This document shows, piece by piece, positions 59,810-64,000 of a stretch of 64,000 bases of DNA (within the stretch, counting starts at the first letter, position 1; each line of letters opens with the position of its first letter). A model generated the notes under the pieces. It was not told the DNA's origin. It ran no database searches and saw only the letters and a list, made by a program, of their open reading frames with translations. The translations under genes and the position numbers were made by a program. The DNA comes from Ornithinimicrobium cryptoxanthini (GTDB lineage: Bacteria > Actinomycetota > Actinomycetes > Actinomycetales > Dermatophilaceae): positions 2,480,001 through 2,544,000 of the forward strand of contig NZ_CP099490.1 in assembly GCF_023923205.1 (NCBI RefSeq), in the 5' to 3' direction.

Positions 59810-60730
59810 GTGCCGATCGACACCGAACCCCTGCCCGCGGGACCGGCGAACGACGCGGAGGTGGCCCAGTGGGTCGCCGGGCTCGGGCTTCCCGGCCTCG
59901 CCGACATCCACGTGCACTTCCTGCCCGACCGGGTCCTGGCCAAGGTGTGGGACTACTTCGACGCCCACGGGTGGTCGGCGGGCGGGGACTGGCCGATCCA
60001 CTACCGGTGGCCCGAGGAGGAGCGGCTGACAAGGGTGCGCGCACTGGGGCTGCGGGGCATTCCGTCGCTGACCTATGCGCACAAGCCCGGCATGTCGGCC
60101 TGGTTGAACCAGTGGTGTGCCGACTTCGCCCGGCGCGTGCCGGACGCCGTGCACTCCGGCACCTTCTTCGCCGAGCCCGAGGCTGCCTCCTACGTCCCGC
60201 AGCTGATCGAGGACGGTGTGCGGTTGTTCAAGGTCCACGTGACGGTGGGCGGGTTCGACCCGAGCGACGCGTTGCTCGACCCGGCCTGGTCGGCGGTGCA
60301 GGATGCCGGCACCCCCGTGGTCCTGCACGCCGGCTCCGGACCGCACCCTGGGGTGCACACCGGGCCGGAGCCGGTCGCGGCCCTGCTGCGGCGCTTCCCC
60401 CGTCTCGTGCTGGTCATCGCCCACCTCGGGATGCCGGAGCACCACGAGTTCGCGGACCTGGCGCAGAAGTATGCCGGGGTGCACCTGGACACCACGATGG
60501 CCGGCACGGACTATGTCGAGTCGCGCGCCCCGATGCCGGCCGACTACCTGCCCCGCCTCGCCGACCTGCAGGACAAGGTCGTGCTCGGCGCTGACTTCCC
60601 CAACATCCCCTATCCCTATGCACACCAGATCGAGGCGCTGGCCCGGTGGGACCTGGGCGACGACTGGTTGCGGGACGTGCTGTGGCGCAACGGGGCCCGG
60701 CTGATGGGCTTGGTTGCACCGAGCGACTAG
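59810..60730 (+). CDS. amidohydrolase-2 family hydrolase, possibly linked to kynurenine pathway
   Basis: 306-residue TIM-barrel metal hydrolase (amidohydrolase_2, ACMSD-like fold). The metal His pair is ADIHVHFLPDRVL near residues 33-35, later ligands are likely in FKVHVTVGG, VLHAGSG, AHLGMPEHHEF and the Asp in VLGADFPN. The start GTG 59810 is 7 nt after CATACT, so probably leaderless. It diverges from the kynA-kynU operon, which makes N-formylkynurenine but lacks a known formamidase; an N-formyl hydrolase role is a testable inference, not shown. The stop shares a CTAG with the convergent SIS gene. Confidence 0.8.
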   Translation: MPIDTEPLPAGPANDAEVAQWVAGLGLPGLADIHVHFLPDRVLAKVWDYFDAHGWSAGGDWPIHYRWPEEERLTRVRALGLRGIPSLTYAHKPGMSAWLNQWCADFARRVPDAVHSGTFFAEPEAASYVPQLIEDGVRLFKVHVTVGGFDPSDALLDPAWSAVQDAGTPVVLHAGSGPHPGVHTGPEPVAALLRRFPRLVLVIAHLGMPEHHEFADLAQKYAGVHLDTTMAGTDYVESRAPMPADYLPRLADLQDKVVLGADFPNIPYPYAHQIEALARWDLGDDWLRDVLWRNGARLMGLVAPSD

Positions 60731-62004
60731 CGGGTGCGGTCGTTGAGGTCCGCCACGTGTGGTGACACCGACGGGTCAAGCCCGAGGCCCAGGGCCAGGT
60801 AGGTCGCGGTGAAGTCCACCGTCGTCACCAGCTCGGCCAGCCTGGTCAGCGGTGCCCCGGGCTGGGCGGTCACGTCCATGACGCGCACTCCCGCCTCGCG
60901 CGCCGTGGTGAGCACGGCGTCGGTGAGCGCCTCCACCTGCGCAGACTCGCGGGTCGGGGGCTCTGCCGGCGCATCGCGCAGGGTGAGCAGCCCCAGCTCG
61001 GGCAGGGACGGCCCGTCCAGGAACGGGTCGGCAAAGATGTCGCGCCCCGACTGACGCGGACGCTCCGCCAGGTCACCCTCGGGCTCGGCGAAGTGGTGCG
61101 GCTCCCACCCGCTGGTGTCAATGTCTCCCAGGCGGATCCGGCCGGCGTCATAGGTGCCGGGCCGCCGACCGCCCAGGCTGGTGTAGGGCCCGTCGAAGCA
61201 CGCGACGATCTGGCTGGCGGCATCGGGCAGCTCGCCCCACGGCGCCGGGACGCGCGCCGTGCGGGCCAGCATCGAGGCGGCCCGAGCTGCGGCGACTCCG
61301 GCGAGCGGTGAGTCACCCAGCACCATGGGCATCGTCTCGGCCAGCTGCAGGGCCAGCACCTTGGCGGGGTTGACGAAGGACTCGGAGGTGGGCCGGTAGG
61401 CCTCTGCTGCCTCGTCCAACCGCTGCGCCACCTCGGCCATTGCCTCAGCTGGCGTGTCGATGATGCCGATCTGGTCCGCACCCAGCAGCACCGGCACGAG
61501 CAGGCTCCACAACGAGGTCCGCGAACTGGTCCGGGAGCGGCCCACGCCGATGTGCACCCCCCGTGCGCGTCGGCATACCTCCGCCAGGGGTGAGTCGTCA
61601 GCCCCGACAGTCAGCAGGGAGGCGCCCCGTCGGGCTGCCTCGGCGGCGATGGCCAACGGGCCGGGAGCCCGGCCGGACAGCGAGACGGCCACGACGAGGT
61701 CGAGCGGCCCGACCCAGCCGGGCAGCGGCAGGTTGCGGCGCGCCTGGACCGGCACCGGCGAGCCGGGCTCGGCCAGCAGCTCCAGGACGTCGGCGACCAG
61801 CGCCGATCCCCCGAGCGCGGCCACCAGCACCGAGCGGGGGCGGTCGAGCCGGGCCAGCCGGTCGACGCCTGCCTCCTGCGCCAGGGTCACCGACTCGCGC
61901 ACCTGCGCCCCGGCGGTGGCCAGGGCGTGCAAGGTCTGGCGGCTGTCCTTGCGGTGCAGCTCGTCCGGGTCGTCGAGGAGCGCCTCGTCAATGTGCGGTG
62001 CCAT
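60727..62004 (-). CDS. SIS-domain phosphosugar isomerase (bifunctional PGI/PMI-like)
   Basis: 425-residue protein with SIS domain strands VLVAALGGSALVADVLELLA and VVAVSLSGRAPGPLAIAAEAARRG, and the C-terminal phosphomannose/phosphoglucose isomerase-like half. It is the counterpart of mycobacterial Rv3256c, encoded next to manB. The expected reaction is fructose-6-phosphate isomerisation to mannose-6-phosphate or glucose-6-phosphate, feeding mannosylated glycolipids; activity is unproven. The ATG at 62004 has GAGGGG upstream, 11 nt after the Trm112-like stop. Confidence 0.82.
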   Translation of the reverse strand: MAPHIDEALLDDPDELHRKDSRQTLHALATAGAQVRESVTLAQEAGVDRLARLDRPRSVLVAALGGSALVADVLELLAEPGSPVPVQARRNLPLPGWVGPLDLVVAVSLSGRAPGPLAIAAEAARRGASLLTVGADDSPLAEVCRRARGVHIGVGRSRTSSRTSLWSLLVPVLLGADQIGIIDTPAEAMAEVAQRLDEAAEAYRPTSESFVNPAKVLALQLAETMPMVLGDSPLAGVAAARAASMLARTARVPAPWGELPDAASQIVACFDGPYTSLGGRRPGTYDAGRIRLGDIDTSGWEPHHFAEPEGDLAERPRQSGRDIFADPFLDGPSLPELGLLTLRDAPAEPPTRESAQVEALTDAVLTTAREAGVRVMDVTAQPGAPLTRLAELVTTVDFTATYLALGLGLDPSVSPHVADLNDRTR

Positions 62005-62015
62005 GGTGGATCCCC

Positions 62016-62222
62016 TCAGCGCGTGACGGTCGTGGCGTCGCTCTCGAGCAGGACGGGGATGCCGTCCGTGATGGGGAACTGCCGGCGCTGCCCGGCGCCG
62101 CCGCAGTCCTCGGCGCACTCCAGCACCGGCTCGCCGGCCTCGTTGGTGGCGTCGACCAGCTCGTGCCGCCCGACCGGGCAGCGCAGGATCTCTCGCACCC
62201 AGGGCTCGATCGCATCAGTCAT
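62016..62222 (-). CDS. Trm112-like small zinc protein
   Basis: 68-residue protein of the Trm112/YcaR-like family (MTDAIEPWVREILRCPVG, LECAEDCGGAG, FPITDGIPVLL). Cys residues at about 15, 36 and 40 could bind zinc. In eukaryotes Trm112 activates methyltransferases; bacterial partners are unclear. The start overlaps the manB stop by 4 nt (ATGA), and the SIS gene follows by 11 nt, giving the conserved manB-Trm112-SIS operon. Confidence 0.85.
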   Translation of the reverse strand: MTDAIEPWVREILRCPVGRHELVDATNEAGEPVLECAEDCGGAGQRRQFPITDGIPVLLESDATTVTR

Positions 62223-63640
62223 GCACGCACCATCCTCAGCACCTCGTCACGGATCTGGATCATGGTGGCCTCGTCGGAGGCCTCCACGTTGAGCCGCAGG
62301 AGCGGCTCGGTGTTGCTGGGTCGCAGCGAGAGCCACCAGAACGGCATGCCCGCCCCGGTGCTCAGCGTCAGCCCGTCGAGCAGGTCGACACTAGCGCCCT
62401 GCTGCTCACCCCAGGCGCGCACCCGTGCCGTGGCGGCAGCGACGTCGGCGACCGGCGAGTTGACCTCACCCGAGGCGGCATAGCGTTCATAGGGCGCCAC
62501 CAGCCCGGACAGCGAGCCTTCGTGGCCACCCAGGGCGGCCAGCACGTGCATCGCCGCGAGCATGCCAGTATCAGCGAACCAGAAGTCGCGGAAGTAGTAG
62601 TGCGCCGAGTGCTCGCCGCCGAAGACAGCGTCGTGCTCGGCCATCAGCGTCTTGATGTAGGAGTGGCCGACCCTGGTGCGCACCGCGCGGGCACCGAGCT
62701 CGGTGATCGTCTCTGGTACGGCGCGGGAGCAGATCACGTTGTGCACGATCACCACGTCCGATGGGTCGGCGCCGGCGGCCACCTCCCTGGCCACCTCACG
62801 CGTGGCGACCAGGGCAGTGATCGCGCTGGGCGTCACCGGCAGACCTCGCTCGTCTACGACGAAGCAGCGGTCGGCGTCACCGTCGAAGGCGAGACCGAGG
62901 TCGGCCCCGTGCGCCAACACCGCCGCCTGCACATCGCGCAGGTTCTCTGGCTCCAGTGGGTTCGCCTCGTGGTTGGGGAAGGTCCCGTCCAGCTCGAAAT
63001 AGAGCGGGATGACCTCCAGCGGCAGCTCAGAACGCTGCAGCACGGCCGGGACCGTGTGCCCCGCCATGCCGTTGCCCGCGTCGACGACGACCTTCAGCGG
63101 CCGGCCACCGGTCAGATCGACCAGTGAGTGCAGGAAGTCGGCGTAGTCGACCAGCAGGTCGGCCTCCTCGATGCTCCCAGAGCGCGGGCTGTGGGGCAGA
63201 TCGTGCTGCTCCCCGCGGTCCAGCAGCCACTGGGCCAGGTCGCGCACCTCAGCCAGCCCGGTGCCGAGACCGACCGGGCGGGCGCCGGCCCGGCAGAGCT
63301 TGATGCCGTTGTAGGCGGCCGGGTTGTGGCTCGCGGTGAACATCGCGCCCGGCACGTCACGAGCCCCACTGGCGAAATAGAGACCGTCGGTCGAGCAGAG
63401 CCCGATCATGGTGATGTCGACGCCGTGGGCGGCGGCGCCTGCGGCGAAGGCGCGGGACAGCTCGGGTGAGGAGTCGCGCATGTCGTGGCCGATCACCATG
63501 GAGCGGTGCCCCTCGGGCAGGACGACGACCTGGGCGAAGGCCGAGCCGAGCGCGGACGCCACGACAGCGTTGAGCTGCTGCGGCACCAGTCCGCGCACGT
63601 CATAGGCCTTGATAAAGTCCTGGAGGCGCGCTGAGATCAC
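62219..63640 (-). CDS. manB: phosphomannomutase/phosphoglucomutase
   Basis: 473-residue alpha-D-phosphohexomutase that interconverts hexose 1- and 6-phosphates, supplying mannose-1-phosphate for GDP-mannose and mannolipids. The phosphoserine loop is AMFTASHNPAAYNG near residue 104, the metal loop is FDGDADRCF near 252, and the sugar-binding loop is GGEHSAHYYF. The C-terminal phosphate loop is LRPSNTEPLLRLNVEA. The GTG at 63640 follows TAGGCT by 6 nt with no Shine-Dalgarno. It follows a DUF3499 gene, as in mycobacteria (Rv3257c next to Rv3258c). Confidence 0.94.
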   Translation of the reverse strand: MISARLQDFIKAYDVRGLVPQQLNAVVASALGSAFAQVVVLPEGHRSMVIGHDMRDSSPELSRAFAAGAAAHGVDITMIGLCSTDGLYFASGARDVPGAMFTASHNPAAYNGIKLCRAGARPVGLGTGLAEVRDLAQWLLDRGEQHDLPHSPRSGSIEEADLLVDYADFLHSLVDLTGGRPLKVVVDAGNGMAGHTVPAVLQRSELPLEVIPLYFELDGTFPNHEANPLEPENLRDVQAAVLAHGADLGLAFDGDADRCFVVDERGLPVTPSAITALVATREVAREVAAGADPSDVVIVHNVICSRAVPETITELGARAVRTRVGHSYIKTLMAEHDAVFGGEHSAHYYFRDFWFADTGMLAAMHVLAALGGHEGSLSGLVAPYERYAASGEVNSPVADVAAATARVRAWGEQQGASVDLLDGLTLSTGAGMPFWWLSLRPSNTEPLLRLNVEASDEATMIQIRDEVLRMVRA

Positions 63641-63646
63641 GAGGGA

Positions 63647-63652
63647 AGCCTA
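63647..63652 (-). promoter_or_regulatory. -10-like element of manB
   Basis: The complement strand reads TAGGCT, 6 nt before the GTG at 63640; the same hexamer precedes prfB. Confidence 0.45.
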
Positions 63653-63737
63653 ACTGTCCGGCAGTCGGAGGACGTCTCGCGGCAGTCCGCTGCAGCCGCT
63701 GGTCAGCGCGCGGCCTGCGCCAGGTGGGTGGTCGCGA

Positions 63738-64000
63738 TCAGCTGTCCCGGAGCAGTCGCAGGTGGCCCCTGCGGCCGATCTCGGTGACCGACGACTCTGC
63801 CGGACGCAGAGGTGGCTCCCCGTACCCCTGGCGGACTGCCTTGTGCTCGCGCACGGCCTCGGCCAGCGCCACGAGGTCGTCCGGTGCCTCCTCGCCCATC
63901 GTCAGGCGGACGACGTCCCAGCCCCTGGGTGCGGTGAGCCGGTTGGCGTGGACGTCGCACAGGTCGTAGGAGTGCGGCTCGGCATAGGTGGCCAGCGGCC
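63738..64000 (-). CDS. DUF3499 family protein, N terminus outside window
   Basis: Reading the complement from 64000 to a TGA at 63738-63740 gives an uninterrupted frame of 87 codons: LATYAEPHSYDLCDVHANRL, then PRGWDVVRLTMG, a helical EEAPDDLVALAEAVREHKAV and a basic end EIGRRGHLRLLRDS. This matches the C-terminal two thirds of actinobacterial DUF3499 (mycobacterial Rv3258c), a small protein with a zinc-ribbon-like N terminus. The visible Cys/His in YDLCDVHAN would be part of that site. Function unknown. Its position before manB is conserved. Confidence 0.8.
   Translation of the reverse strand, partial: PLATYAEPHSYDLCDVHANRLTAPRGWDVVRLTMGEEAPDDLVALAEAVREHKAVRQGYGEPPLRPAESSVTEIGRRGHLRLLRDS

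Noticed and set aside
63703..63960. 85-codon frame at the right end
   Set aside because: Arg/Gly/Pro-rich shadow of the DUF3499 gene, which is read in another frame to the stop at 63738.

Overview
The window is chromosomal DNA of a high-GC actinobacterium. Supporting markers are MtrA-MtrB-LpqB, WhiB1 next to a PdtaS-type kinase, a mycothione reductase, the long 180-kDa-class NAD glutamate dehydrogenase, a long-form hibernation factor and DUF3499/Rv3235-type proteins. Protein style and gene order fit the Micrococcales, probably the Intrasporangiaceae/Ornithinimicrobium area; this placement is inference. No prophage, transposase, CRISPR array, rRNA or tRNA gene was seen. About 48 genes are tightly packed, many with 1-8 nt overlaps.

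Layout. 1-6.6 kb: end of an L,D-transpeptidase, then prfB, a nitronate monooxygenase behind paired operator-like palindromes, holA and a DinG/XPD-type helicase. 6.7-14.6 kb: a PQQ-repeat lipoprotein, a large GH63-like glycosidase, a 2-oxoglutarate/Fe(II) oxygenase flanked by two inverted 32-bp-period repeat arrays, hflX and an RsmC-like methyltransferase. 14.6-24.2 kb: a cupredoxin lipoprotein/membrane protein pair, an MFS exporter, miaA, the ppsR-ppdK pair, a FhuF-like 2Fe-2S protein, an amidohydrolase and whiB1. 24.3-35.5 kb: pdtaS, the giant gdh, two small proteins, pruA (glutamate/proline metabolism), a DUF6912 protein and a WS/DGAT-family protein with an altered catalytic motif. 35.5-40.1 kb: a surface/secretion-like cluster (CpaE-like ATPase, SAF/CpaB-like protein, small HTH protein, LysM protein, Rv3235-family protein). 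40.2-55.8 kb: secA, a giant secreted nuclease with cell-wall-binding repeats, a YcaQ-type DNA glycosylase, hpf, comF, lpqB, mtrB, mtrA and sahH, broadly following the mycobacterial secA-to-sahH order. 56-64 kb: mycothione reductase, kynU-kynA with a divergent amidohydrolase, and the SIS isomerase/Trm112/manB/DUF3499 block for mannose-phosphate metabolism.

Regulation. About eleven genes have a -10-like hexamer (TANNNT or CATACT/CACAAT) 5-8 nt before the start codon and no Shine-Dalgarno sequence, so they are probably transcribed leaderless. Other genes use strong GGAGG-type sites or overlap the preceding gene. Several strong hairpins separate transcription units; two of them abut the -10 of the next leaderless gene. 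The main candidates for something new are the paired 32-bp repeats, the twin palindromes before the nitronate monooxygenase gene, the SAF/CpaE/LysM cluster without a TadA motor, the WS/DGAT protein lacking its usual second histidine, and a kynurenine pathway whose missing formamidase could be the neighbouring amidohydrolase.
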